From: Cryptomeria japonica
Taxonomy: Eukaryota; Streptophyta; Pinopsida; Cupressales; Cupressaceae
Assembly: GCF_030272615.1 (NCBI RefSeq)
Contig: NC_081411.1
Span: forward strand, 207,704,744 to 207,768,743
DNA: 64,000 bases
Direction: 5' to 3'
The position numbers and the translations under genes are program-made. The notes under the pieces were generated by a model that worked only from the letters and a program-made list of their open reading frames with translations, was not told the origin of the DNA and searched no databases. Below, in pieces: positions 12,251 to 22,831 of this stretch. Position 1 is the stretch's first letter; every line of letters begins with the position of its first letter.

Positions 12251-13400
12251 ATCAAATTCCTGTCCCTGTGATTCTGAATGAGAATTCCATAAATCAAAAG
12301 ACAAATTGTAGAGGTATATAGAGATCCTCTAAAGTGTGGGGAGAAACATGGGAGAAGCCATTTTTCGTCCAACACAGTCGGCTACCAAGTGCCCATTCAA
12401 ATTTTGCATCAATCGCAAGTTAAATAAAATTGTTAGTCACAATCTATAACAGTCTAACGTGAGAAACCCTACATCCCAGAATATTTATTCAGAAATCCTA
12501 GAGAAATAAAAGCTCCACACAACACTGTCACCTACCAATGTCATCCCAAGTCGGTGACCCTTAAATATTTTCATCTGTTATGGCCGCTATTTCTAGTTCT
12601 GGAGAAGTGGTTTTTCAAAGGAACCAAAGCAGTCAGTAACCATCATTGCACGACCATTATGGTAGAATCTAGCATTATGTGGTACCTCTAGAAGGATGAC
12701 AAGGCATGATGACATGTAGATGGACGCATACCTACATTCATGGGAAGATATATAAGCGTCTATCTCCGCTACATGATAAGAAAGAGAGAGAAGGAAAATT
12801 AATGAAACAAGATAGGATAACGGAAAAAGGAGATGCAATGATTAGTTTGGAGAAAGAATTGGAAGATCCTAAGGGAAGTTTCAGGAATTTAGTTGAGATT
12901 AGTTAAAGTTAAAAAGCAATGAATAACAGTGTTGAAGGCCTTAAAAAGCTGAATGAGAAAATGATAATCTATAAAGCTCAACCAATCAACAGTATTCCGA
13001 CATCTACTACTAAATCTAAAAGGAAAAACCTGGATAGTAATCCACATGGACAGGAGGTGCGGGTTTCTATAGGCCCCTCTACTAAGACCAGGAGCAAGAA
13101 TCAAGAGAAAAGTACCCCACGGAGCATCATGGAGGAGCTAGAAGACATCAATAACAACTTTATTTGAGAAAAATTATGAGCTTTTAGGTGCTCTTGTTTT
13201 AGCTTTATGCTGGATTACCCGTGGTTTTAGTGTAGTTTGCTAGTTGGGCTCTGTGGGGATTTACCCTTGTTTCTTTTAGTGTTTGGCTGTTGGTTTTGGA
13301 CTTTCTCGTTGTTGTTTTTCTTTTTCTATACCTGGATTTGGGTTTCGGGTCCCTCTAAAACCCATTTTATCTTAATCAAAAATGGAAAAAATAGATGGAG
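12251..13400 (+). other. Retroelement-derived sequence, LINE 3'-end-like
   Basis: Open frames at 12706-12906 and 12919-13167 are Lys/Glu-rich and lie in line on the plus strand, followed by a T- and TGG-rich tract. Around 13330-13385, TTCGGGTCCCTCTAAAACCC and TTTTATCTTAATCAAAAA resemble the 3' end of plant LINEs. No reverse transcriptase or endonuclease is left. I take it as the 3' part of an old LINE, with low confidence; the Lys-rich frames could be the end of its last reading frame. Confidence 0.35.
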
Positions 13401-13429
13401 TAAAACAAAGTATAGAGTTAAATAGTAGT

Positions 13430-14330
13430 TTTTTAAAATAATCATCATTTATATTGAGAATCCATCCTATTGATGTCTATGAGGTGTTTTATAATAAATG
13501 AAAGGATAAATATTTCAAGAGATTGTTATTGAAGATACAATAAATACTATGATACAAAATAAAGGGAGACAGTTTTCAAAATCAATTGTCACTAGGTATT
13601 ATTTAAGTGGTTCTTCTACGGTTTTAAACATTAACTGTGTGAGCAAATCATTTACTTAAAAAGGAAAGATTGGTCGAAAGGTGAAAAAAAGGAAAATTGA
13701 AATTGAAAGTGCGAATAATAATTTAGAAGAAGAACTATTGAAAGATAAAAAGAAAAATGAAAAAAGGAGAGAAATATTTATGTGGTTTGATAAAAAAAAA
13801 AATCTATGCAAAAGAAAACAGTTCTCAAAAGAATGAAATATCAACATTGAGGAAACAAAACTATCTCAGCATTCCTAAAGGAAAATCGGTGTTCAAGGTG
13901 TAAGCCTACAGTATGTAATGTATCATGTGCTACAAATGATTTGTTTTATTCATTTGTCAAATCATTTGATAAAGATTATATAGTTAAATATTCCTTAGAC
14001 AAAAAGTGTAAGGTTAAAGATAACCATATGTTTTAATCTACAAATCTTGTAAGTTGTGATGATAATAACAAAAGATGTTTTGCAAAGAATATTGGTATGA
14101 AGAAACACGAGTTATGATTAAAAAAACAAGGGAGTAGAAAAGTATGGAAAATGAATTAGAGAACCAATTGAACCAAAAGTGATGCTAAATAATGAAGGCC
14201 TTGGATATGTTAGAGGTAAAATATAAATAATGTTAAAGATTAGTTCAAGGAAAGCAGTATTCTTGATGTTCTCATTGTAATAGAAAGGAAATAAAAATAA
14301 AATATGGTGGAATCTTCATCCTAAACTATT
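13430..14330 (+). pseudogene. Gag-like retroelement remnant with G-patch-type tail
   Basis: The plus strand codes a Lys/Glu-rich coiled-coil-like stretch around 13670-13850 (KKRKIEIESANNN, LEEELLKDKKK) and, near 14155-14220, REPIEPKVM followed by NNEGLGYVRGK. The latter matches the region behind the G-patch-like sequence at 23922-24203 on the other strand (RPKYEALRYVAGK). Many stops break the frame. It appears to be another copy of the same retroelement family. Function is not claimed. Confidence 0.4.
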
Positions 14331-16430
14331 TGTGTATTGAGACACCATTCTAAGAAATTATGTTCAAATAGAGAGTGGAAGAAAAAATCTATGAGATACT
14401 ACATATCTAGACAAATCGTGGATGGACTAATGTATCTAATTGATAAGAGGCTTCAAATATGTTAAAAATATTATATAAGGTTAAATATTTTACAAGTTGA
14501 ACAAAATATCAATCAAGAAATATTTGAATGTTTTAGTTGGGTGACTAATGATCATTTATTTTGACTCTAATGAATTTTTTGTTTTGTTATCACAAAGGTA
14601 GTAGTAAAGGTGATATTGGAAATTATTAGAGAGGATGACACTTGATAACTTTATAAATTTGTAATAATTTGAAAAGACTATCAAGATTTTCTCAATCAAG
14701 ATAGTTTCTATCTTAACCATTTATGATTACCCCAGTCTCAAACTTGAGGAGCTATGAAGATTTGAAGAAAGCCACTCTTAAGAAATAAGAAACAAGTGCC
14801 TATAACAAATATTATTAAAGTATAACTCCTTGGGAGCACCTTCTAATTTTTCAATTTGGTCACTTATTCAACCTTTCCTCCATTGATTCTATTACATTTT
14901 CTTCTTTCTTTTCACAAGGAAAAAATATTATAGCATCAAAGACATGCAAGGACATATATCATGCTAAAAATTATATAATTTAATCTATAGACATTTGACC
15001 ACTATAACCACCACTTGAATTCTATCCATGTAGAGACATGAGATCTGTAATTGAAGCACTTATATATGTGGATTAAGTAGCATCAATTGTAGAAATCATT
15101 TCTAAATCTAAAAATTTGTACTGTTAATCATAAAGATCATTGTTAAATATAAAAAGTTATAGTGTTGATCGTAAAGATTGTTGCTAAGTCTAAGAGATTG
15201 TAGCATTCATTGTAGATATTGTTACTCAGTTATGAAGTTTCTAATGATAGATATTATTGAAAATGATAAATATCACATTTAGTGTTATCTTTATGAATTT
15301 TAGTGGTTGTGACAACTTTGAGGAACACCATCACTAGATGTTCAAAGTATTTTTTTCTTTCCAAACATCACCTTCTTTATAGATGGAACTATGAAAGACA
15401 TCTCATTATGGATAATGATGAGTAGAGGAAAGGAAGGGTTTGCTAGTATTGTAATTGTGCTGGCCATTTTGAGAGATTGTTCAAAAGATAGGCATGAACA
15501 AAGGTAATCAAGGGTAATTTTAAAAAGGATAAGTTTGTGCTCTTCATTTGTAAACTTGCACCTAATAAACCTATTTGTTATAGGTGGCCCTCATAATCTA
15601 GTTAAGTTGTGTGATAAAATTAAGTCTATGGGTAGTGTTAAAATAAAATAAAGTGTATTTGATCACAACCAAACATTCTTCATGTAGAGTAATGTCTCTT
15701 GCAAGAGACATATTTGATCACATATATCATTTGTTTAATGATTTTTGGATCTATAAATTTTGCAACAGTAAAAATTTCTTCAATTTCAAAATAGAATCAA
15801 CAAAGGTTTGTAAAATTGAAATATTAACTTACTCTGTGTAGCTTTGGATTGCTCTAAGGGGTCTTGTTCGGTTACTCCAAAGCAATTATTCTCCTTGTTC
15901 TCACCTAGTTATGCCAAAGCGACAATTCAATTATATTAGTGATAAACATTCAACTAACTAGAAAAAATTATAAATATAAGAAGATGGAAATTTCAAACAA
16001 GATCAAAACCTTTAACATTATTTTGCCTAAGATAGAAGGTAAGTGTGTTCATCACCAAAAATTGCATCTGAAGCATCAAATCGGCTTTCATGGAGTCTAC
16101 TTTCCCTCGAACATAGACAAGTTCATCATGGACTTTCTTAGTCATTAGGAACCTTTGATGTTATCAGACAAATTTCATTAAAATATAGTTCAACTTAAAC
16201 AACACACTCTAAGCTTTGACTTATTTAAGTGGCTGATGTAAAATCATACTAATAGATGAACCTTATTGAAAAAGTTAATGTGATTCCAAATTCAATATGA
16301 TTCCAAATGAACCACCAAAACAAATTAAACTTAAAATATGATTCTAAACTTCAAGAATCTACAATTAACTTAGCTGCGCTTATTGCTATCTAACTACTGA
16401 GCACGTAAGTTTATCAAAGAATAAATGCAA
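14331..16430 (+). other. Decayed retroelement DNA
   Basis: No intact gene. Around 15450-15510 the plus strand reads CNCAGHFER, or in a neighbouring frame GHFERDCSKD, which resembles a worn CCHC zinc knuckle of a copia gag. The frame at 15939-16148 (69 residues) is not recognised. This DNA lies where the exons after 16440 of the helical-protein gene would be expected, so it may have replaced them. Confidence 0.35.
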
Positions 16431-16439
16431 ACGTTCTAC

Positions 16440-17232
16440 TTACTTGGATAATTTATTCGATGTGATAAAGGAACAACACAAAATCGCACCAGAAACTATC
16501 AATTTAACAGCTTCGCTGATATCTTCTAAAATCTCGTTATGCAAATCAGCATTGATGTCTTTCATCTGTTTCAAGTATTTACCCAGCTTAATCATAGCTC
16601 TAAGGAGCTCTATGCATTCTCTGTCATTTGCAGAAATGTTGTCGAATCTTTCTAAAACATTAGCTATAGCTAAAAGCCCCATTGCAACCCAATGTGCATT
16701 CCCCAATCCTTTCAATACCTCAACCGCCATTGAATGTGCTTCGGTAGAAAGCTGGGACTTCAAAAATTTCTACATCAAACCGCCAAAAACACCGTCATTT
16801 AAAACATTGAAAGGAAATCACTGTACCCCTATTCATGATTCTAGATAAACAAAATGTATCAAGCTCCGAAATACCTGATCCATGAACAGTTTTGCACCCT
16901 CTGAAATGCCATCAAACAAATTAGAAAAATCTGAGGCAACAGGCTGCATTAAATCCCTTAACTCTGTTCCACTGTCAATTATTTTGCAGCCCAAGCCCTG
17001 TAGGCATCCTTAAAAAATTTAAATCCATTACAAAAAAAACGGCAGAAAGTAAAAGCAGAGGATTAAAGGAAGTATGTTGTACCTGGTTAATGATAGCAGA
17101 CAAAACATTGTCGATGTAACGTATGAGTAGATTGAGGGACGAGCTGGAGAGGCCAGTCATAGAAGAATGTTTGCGAGTAACAGCATATACATTTTGGCTA
17201 TTGAGAGCGGTACTTGTTGAGGAGCTACTCAT
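16440..17232 (-). CDS. Helical-domain protein, probably the N-terminal part of a kinase gene
   Basis: Exons 17232-17083, 16997-16875 and 16769-16440 join in frame to 200 residues with good donors and acceptors (CAG|GTAC, TACAG|GG, CAG|GTAT, GTAG|AA). Residues 1-35 are Ser/Thr-rich; the rest is predicted helical, with a hydrophobic VAMGLLAIANVLERF segment and ELLRAMIKLGKYLKQMKDI near the end. I see no catalytic motif. The pattern recalls four-helix signalling bundles (HeLo/MCAfunc-type) found in front of plant kinase domains, but that is inference. At the TAA stop the sequence CCAA|GTAAGT forms a strong donor, so the mRNA may originally have continued into further exons now lost. The start at 17232 is preferred over 17265 because an acceptor (TTTCAG) just upstream marks the 5' UTR exon border. 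Confidence 0.6.
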
Positions 17233-17320
17233 TTTGTTGCTAATAACGGCTTCTCTCAATCGCACTGAAATCTTAAGAGTGAAGAAGATATTAATAAATC
17301 AAAAGAAATAAAACACCATA

Positions 17321-17840
17321 TTATGAGCAATCGTTTAAAATCTTATAGATCTGGATGCATAAGTAGCGCTTACCGTTTATTACGATCCAGTTAATTTTAG
17401 AGTTGCAGGAATAACTACCTCTTCAAAAGCCTACTCTCGCAATTTTTAGCCGGCTGTTCTTCATAAAACCAGCATCTTCGCAGAGCTTCCGAACAAAAGG
17501 GACACAAAGTCCCAAAACCGAATTTGTTGTTAATTCATTTTTCTTCAAGTTGGCCATGTGCTCCGAAATTTCTTTTCCATATTATGAGAAAGCAATTAAC
17601 ATCTTATAGATCTGGACGATCCTGTGAATTTTGAGTTGCAGGAATTATAACCTCTTCAAAAGCCTGATCTCGTATTCTACCCGACCGTTCTTCATAAAAC
17701 CACCATCTTCGCAGCATTTTGCCCGACTTTCGCATCTTCGGAGCTTCCCGACAAAACGGACACAAAACTCCACACAAATTTTGTCGTTATTAAATTTTCT
17801 TCCGCAAGGTGCCATGTGCTCCGAAATTTCCTTTCTCTAC
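17321..17840. repeat. Duplicated promoter/leader region, about 260-bp period
   Basis: ATCTTATAGATCTGGA, CTCTTCAAAAGCCT, TTCTTCATAAAACCA and CCATGTGCTCCGAAATTT each occur twice, about 258-261 bp apart. The copy nearer the gene contains the leader exon; the farther one (about 17582-17840) is a diverged duplicate. GC content is higher than in the flanks, which fits a gene-derived region. Confidence 0.75.
17330..17420 (-). promoter_or_regulatory. Probable 5' UTR exon and donor of the helical-protein gene
   Basis: On the minus strand, GGATCGTAATAAACG is followed by GTAAGC, a good donor. It pairs with the TTTCAG acceptor about 100 bases on, in front of the coding exon. The same arrangement appears in the relic at 21960-22160, which supports a conserved leader intron. 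Confidence 0.45.
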
Positions 17841-18382
17841 TTTTCAAAAAGCAAATGAAAAACTTGGTGTTTTATAAGTTGAAAGAGGTCTAAGGGAAAA
17901 CGTTAAGTTAATCTCCTGACCGAAGTTAAGTTGTGGTACTTTCCATTCAGAATTTCCTTTTGACCAATCTATAAACTGGGATTAGGGCTGGAGGGAGATG
18001 TCATTTGAAAAAATTTCCTTTATCTACTTTTCAAAAAGCAAATGAAAAACTCGGTGTTTTATAAGTTGAAAGAGGTCTAAGGAAAATGTTAAGTTAATCT
18101 CGTGACCGAAGTTAAGTTGTGGTACTTTCCACTCAGAATTTCCTTTTGATCAATCTATAAACTGGGGTTGGGGCTGGAGGGAGATGTCATTTGAAAAAAT
18201 TTCCTTTATCTACTTTTCAAAAAGCAAATGAAAAACTCGATGTTTTATAAGTTGAAAGAGCTCTAAGGAAAACGTTAAGTTAATCTCATAACCGAAGTTA
18301 AGTTGTGGTACTTTCCACTCAGAATTTCCTTTTGACCAATCTATAAACTAGGGTTGGGGCTGGAGGGAGATGTCATTTGAAA
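17826..18382. repeat. Three-copy tandem array, 186-187-bp unit
   Basis: The anchor CTACTTTTCAAAAAGCAAATG starts at 17837, 18024 and 18210. Each unit also has GTTTTATAAGTTGAAAGAG, GACCGAAGTTAAGTTGTGG (AACCGAAG in copy 3) and GGGCTGGAGGGAGATGTCA. Copies are nearly identical, so the array is young. It begins within the CCGAAATTTC at the end of the promoter duplicate. Confidence 0.92.
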
Positions 18383-20079
18383 TAAGGTAGAGTAATGAAT
18401 AAAGGTAAAATTATATTACATTTAATTATATTCATTGTGGTGTGAAGTCTTGACATAAGTCATTGCAACATTTTGGATTATGTTCACTGATATGTTGGAA
18501 ATTGATTTTTGTTGAGTATAGTTCAAATGGTTACCTTAACATTATGACACTAACATTGATTTAGAGATACCATTTAATAATTGATTTCACTAATTTCAAA
18601 CCATCTTGTACTATTTTATTAATGTTTGTTAAACATGTTTTTAACTTGAACAATGGTTGTTCTCATTGAACAATGGAGTTCAACTTGAAGAAAACTCTTC
18701 ATGACTTGACATGTGCATTCTTAATATATTTCCTTCAAGTGATTAGAGTTTTTTTAATAAACCTGCTTTGATACCAATTGAAGAAAACACACATACACAC
18801 TAGAGAGAGAGGGTGAATTTATATTAGTCTAAATTGAACTCAATTTTAAGTTTTAGTAATCTCAAATAAAGGAACAAAGACATCCACACAATTAAGATCT
18901 AACAAAAGAAAACAAGACTTAGACATGATTTTACATTGAAACCCTTTTAAGAGAAAACCATGGCAAAATATTTTCTTTTATATATAAGTTCCTACAAATT
19001 CATAAGCACCAACCCACAAAAGACACTAATCCCCTCTACTAAGCACCAGCTCAATAAGAGACTCCAATCTTTGAAAGAAGAGGATCCAAACTCAAATATT
19101 GTAAAGTAGAAGGCTCCAACCTTTGGAATATAGGATGATAATGATGTTGGATCTATCCTAGATCCCTTGAAGGACTTCAATGATTTTCCCACTCATTTCT
19201 CATAAATTTTCCTTGATAAAATATTCTAAAAACACTCACTTAGAACTAAAGTATACTCTTCGAGTAGGCTCACAAACATAATAAAAAAATGCAGAAAGTC
19301 TAATATAATCTTCACAAGTTTTTCTATAAATTTGTCTCCAAGATAAGGTTGTTTTAACCTCAAAAATATGATAATATACTAGTTTGATTTTTCTTCATAA
19401 GAATACTCATTTTCTACTTCTAATGCATGCTCTAATTCTAATCCTTATGTCTTCTTTTAGGTCTCTTACAAATTCACCTTTAATTATGCTCTTTAGATCT
19501 TCTTCAAGTTTAAATTTTTGCATTGGAATGATATTCAATCAATGGTTGTCAAAATGATCCCAATACAACCTTTATTTATCCACTATAAAGTTTTCTTTTC
19601 ATCCTAATGGTTGCAACCCTTGGATCAAGTTGACCATTTCTTATTTTTTATTTATTTATTGTCTTTTCCCAAAGTTGACCATTTCTCCTTTCTAAGTTCG
19701 CCAACAATAAAACAACTTTGTTTTTATTTATTTAATATTTTTTCCCAAATCTAGGCACACATCTTCCCTAGGCCAGCTCTTTTTTTATTCATTTTTCTTG
19801 CCCAAGTTGGTCACAATCTCCTATTGGGGTCATCCCTATTTCTCCTACAATATAACTTATATATAACTTATTTTTTATTTATTTATTGTCTTTTCCCAAA
19901 GTTGACCATTTCTCCTTTCTAAGTTCACCAACAATAAAACAACTTTGTTTTTATTTATTTAATATTTTTTCCCAAAGCTAGGCACACATCTTCCCTAGGC
20001 CAGCTCTTTTTTTATTCATTTTTCTTGCCCAAGTTGGTCACAATCTCCTATTGGGGTCATCCCTATTAGGAACTTAACA
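18383..20079 (-). mobile_element. LTR-element fragment: LTR plus primer-binding site, minus strand
   Basis: GCTTTGATACCA at 18765-18776 is the complement of TGGTATCAAAGC, an initiator tRNA-Met primer site read on the minus strand. The LTR should then lie to the right, from TGAAGAAAAC at 18779. A possible far end is TTAACA at 20074-20079 (TGTTAA on the minus strand), giving about 1.3 kb. Only about 380 bp of interior is left, and it has no coding match. The right boundary is uncertain. Confidence 0.5.
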
Positions 20080-20080
20080 A
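19641..20080. repeat. 227-bp tandem duplication within the LTR
   Basis: GTCTTTTCCCAAAGTTGACC occurs at 19661 and again at 19888. The following sequence, including CTAAGTTC.CCAACAATAAAA, CTAGGCACACATCTTCCC and TATTGGGGTCATCCCTATT, is repeated with few changes. Two head-to-tail copies are present. Confidence 0.88.
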
Positions 20081-21070
20081 AAAAATTTAAAAAAAAATAT
20101 TACCCTTTCTATAGGGTCAACCAAGGCAGATTTGAAAACTCTAAACTCTATAAGAAGTGCTATAAATTTATTACATGTTCTCTTTTTCATTCAAGACGTT
20201 GTCATTGCATGCCTTTGATATCAATGACAATATTCGAACACTCCTTCCTTCTCCCACATGACTCCTCCTTTTTCCTCCCTTTAACTCATATAATATATTG
20301 CTTGGGTTCTCCCACTCTCTCTATCTTTGTGCACTCTCAAGCATTGTCCCCCCTCACCCATTCACTCCTTTTCTTTGACCTATCATTTTCTATCCACCAA
20401 AACCAAACTCTCCCAATCCCTTTATTCTTTTTCATCGTCATATTTATTCATGACCTGCATCAACATGGAGGATGCTATGAAATGTCATTGATTAATACAT
20501 GTGTGCTTGTCTATAACCTTCATTTCCCTAATGTTTCTTGAATCCTTTTAATAAATCCATTTCCATCCTATCCTACTCATGCTTCTTCTATTCATGTGAA
20601 AAGTTAGATGGAAAGAATGGAGGATGGTCGCCATGTCATACCATATTAAATATGTGTCCATCCCTAAGATTATTTATCCCTTCCTTATAATTAGGACCTA
20701 TTTATTTTCCATTGTTCTCCCTATTGATTGTTTATTGTAGGGTTGTGACAACTTCTAACTTAGATGTGATATTTTTGTGTGAGAATCATAAATTTTTTCT
20801 CTTTTTTATGTTGATAATATTGGAAAATGCATGCATTGTGAAGTTCACTTTTAAATGGTAGAAATGGATTTGTTATAAGCATGATATGAATTATTCCTCA
20901 AATAGTTTGGGAGGATTATTGTCCAATAATTTAGAAGATTTGTGATTCGAGAGTTTGGGAAGATGGTAATTTAGAAATTAATTCAGCTCAATATATACAA
21001 TCTTTCAAAGTTTATGGTGTAACTTGATGAAGTTCCATCTAGTACATTAGTTGTTTCTTCAAAAAAAAAA
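20081..21070. other. No gene recognised
   Basis: The largest open frame (20209-20541, 110 residues) is rich in Ser, Phe, Leu and His through CT-rich sequence and shows no domain or family resemblance. I treat it as chance. Confidence 0.45.
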
Positions 21071-21074
21071 ACTT

Positions 21075-21665
21075 CTAAAGAACACACAGACACACATGAA
21101 TAATGATCTTATATTATTGAGTTGCTTTTGAATGTCTCACTATATGACTTTTATAAAGTCTTTCAAGCATGAATTTATGAACTAGCAACCTATAAGAATG
21201 AAACCAATTATTATTACAATAATAAACCAAAACTCACTAAGGTGGTGACTTTATTACAATATGTAAAGTTTAATATTCTAACATCTCCCCTTAATGTTAT
21301 ATTTTACACAACAAAACATGTTGATAAAATATGTATTTGTACATACATGTATGCGTGTATTTATACATATATATCTATATGTATATACATATGCATACAC
21401 ATATGCATAGATATGTACATATTTTTATCAACATGTTTTATTGTTTGAAATATAAATCTTAATAGAGGGTGTTAGAATATTAATCTTTCATATTACAAAA
21501 AAATAACTATTTTCATCACTTTTGACTTATTATTGATAAAATAATTAGTTCCATTCTCTTAAATTGATAATTAGAAAAGATATACTTAACTAATTTTATA
21601 AAAATCATATAATGAAATATTTAAAAGTAACTCAATAACATAACCATTATTCATGTTTTTACTTT
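21075..21665. repeat. Near-palindromic pair of inverted LTR-like sequences
   Basis: Left arm about 21075-21340, right arm about 21410-21665. On facing strands both arms read TGTTAGAATATTAA.CTTTA/TCATATT and later AAGTAACTCAATAA and ATTATTCATGT. Each TGTTAG start is preceded, toward the centre, by a purine tract (AAGGGGAGA on one side, AATAGAGGG on the other), and AACATGTTTT.TTGTTT.A flanks the core. So two copia-like LTRs point away from each other with only about 190 bp between the TGTTAG starts. Confidence 0.75.
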
Positions 21666-21839
21666 AGAAATGTGCATACTCTTTTATAATCATTAATTAG
21701 TTAAAAAAACAAATAAGACAATAAATCCAATAGACATTATTGCTCTCTTGAAATTATTTTGTGTTACATTATATAAAAAGACAAACAACAAAGTAAGTCA
21801 AGTAACGCAACTAAGAGGAAAAGAACAATGGGCATTATT

Positions 21840-22831
21840 GCCGTGTTCCGCGTGGCGTCCTTTCTTACATAAAGCTCCGCGAAGATGCAAAAGTCACAAT
21901 CTACGCGTATTTATCTGTGGCTACGAAGAACGGTCGGCTATCAATTGGAGATCAGGTTTTTAAAGAAGTTATGATACGTTTTTTTTTCGCAGGATCGCTG
22001 TAAACGATAGTCTAAAATTTTGCATCCAGGTTTCTTCTCTAAGATTTTAATTTGTTTGATCATAATTCTTTGATAATGTGTGTTATATCTTCGATTTATT
22101 ATTTTTCTTTCTCTTTTAAATTATCAGTCTGATTGAGAGAACCCGCTAGTAGCAACAAGGTGAGTAGTTCCTCAACGAGTACTTCTCCCAATTAAAAAAA
22201 TTCATGTGCTGTTGCTCGCAAACCTTCTCCTTCAACTGGACTTTCAAGCTTGTCCCTCGATCTACTTCTACGCTACATCGATAACGTTTTGTCTGCTATC
22301 GTCAACCAGGTACTACACATTTGCTTCACTCTTCTACTTTTATTTTATGCCCTTTCTGTTTGTAATGGATTTAAAATTTATACGGATTCCTACAGGGCTT
22401 TGGCTCCAAAATAATTGATAGTGGAATAGAGCTAAGGGATTTAATGCAGCCTGTTGCCTCAGATTTTTCCAACATATTTAATGGTATTTCAGAGGGTGCA
22501 AAAATGTTCTGAGATCGGGTAACTCGCATGAGCTCTCTGGTGCACTCATAATGAATGCAAGGCACGCCCATCAGCGTCAGAAGTATTAATGATGCTTTTA
22601 TCTGAAGGAAAAATTTCACTTCCCACCCGGACAGTTGCAGAAAAAGATTCAGTACCCTATTTAAATTTCAACCTTAGTCAAGCAACAATGCTGAATGACA
22701 AGCATTTGGAATCAAGTTACGTAAGAGATTCCAATTCCCACCCAAGCAGATGTCCAGATTTGAGTTACGTGAGAGACTGGAGTTTTCACATAGATATGCT
22801 GAGTGAGGAGAGTAGTGAACAGGTACTGTGA
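21840..22831 (+). pseudogene. Relic joining helical N-terminus to kinase C-terminus
   Basis: Leader sequence at 21840-22050 resembles that of the gene at 16440-17420. The coding start is GTG (22160) where that gene has ATG. Exon 1 equivalent 22160-22309 (ends ACCAG|GTACTAC) and exon 2 equivalent from 22396 (after CCTACAG) to a TGA at 22510-22512 give KIIDSGIELRDLMQPVASDF and ISEGAKMF. Twenty bases on, 22532-22831 codes ALWCTHNECKARPSASEV and MMLLSEGKISLP, the last kinase subdomain, with close DNA similarity to exon 5 of the kinase at 5149. An internal deletion therefore joined the two ends of one gene. Lost start, stop and missing kinase core make it non-functional. Confidence 0.75.

Noticed and set aside
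16444-16848. 134-residue plus-strand frame
   Set aside because: Opposite-strand shadow of the third exon of the helical-protein gene.
16440-17232. Calling the helical protein an MLKL/HeLo protein outright
   Set aside because: The resemblance is only in helical pattern; no signature residue could be confirmed by eye.
17826-18382. CRISPR-like array
   Set aside because: Units are 187 bp with no short repeat-spacer pattern, and the genome is plant.
20209-20541. 110-residue frame in CT-rich DNA
   Set aside because: No domain, biased composition, no neighbour support.
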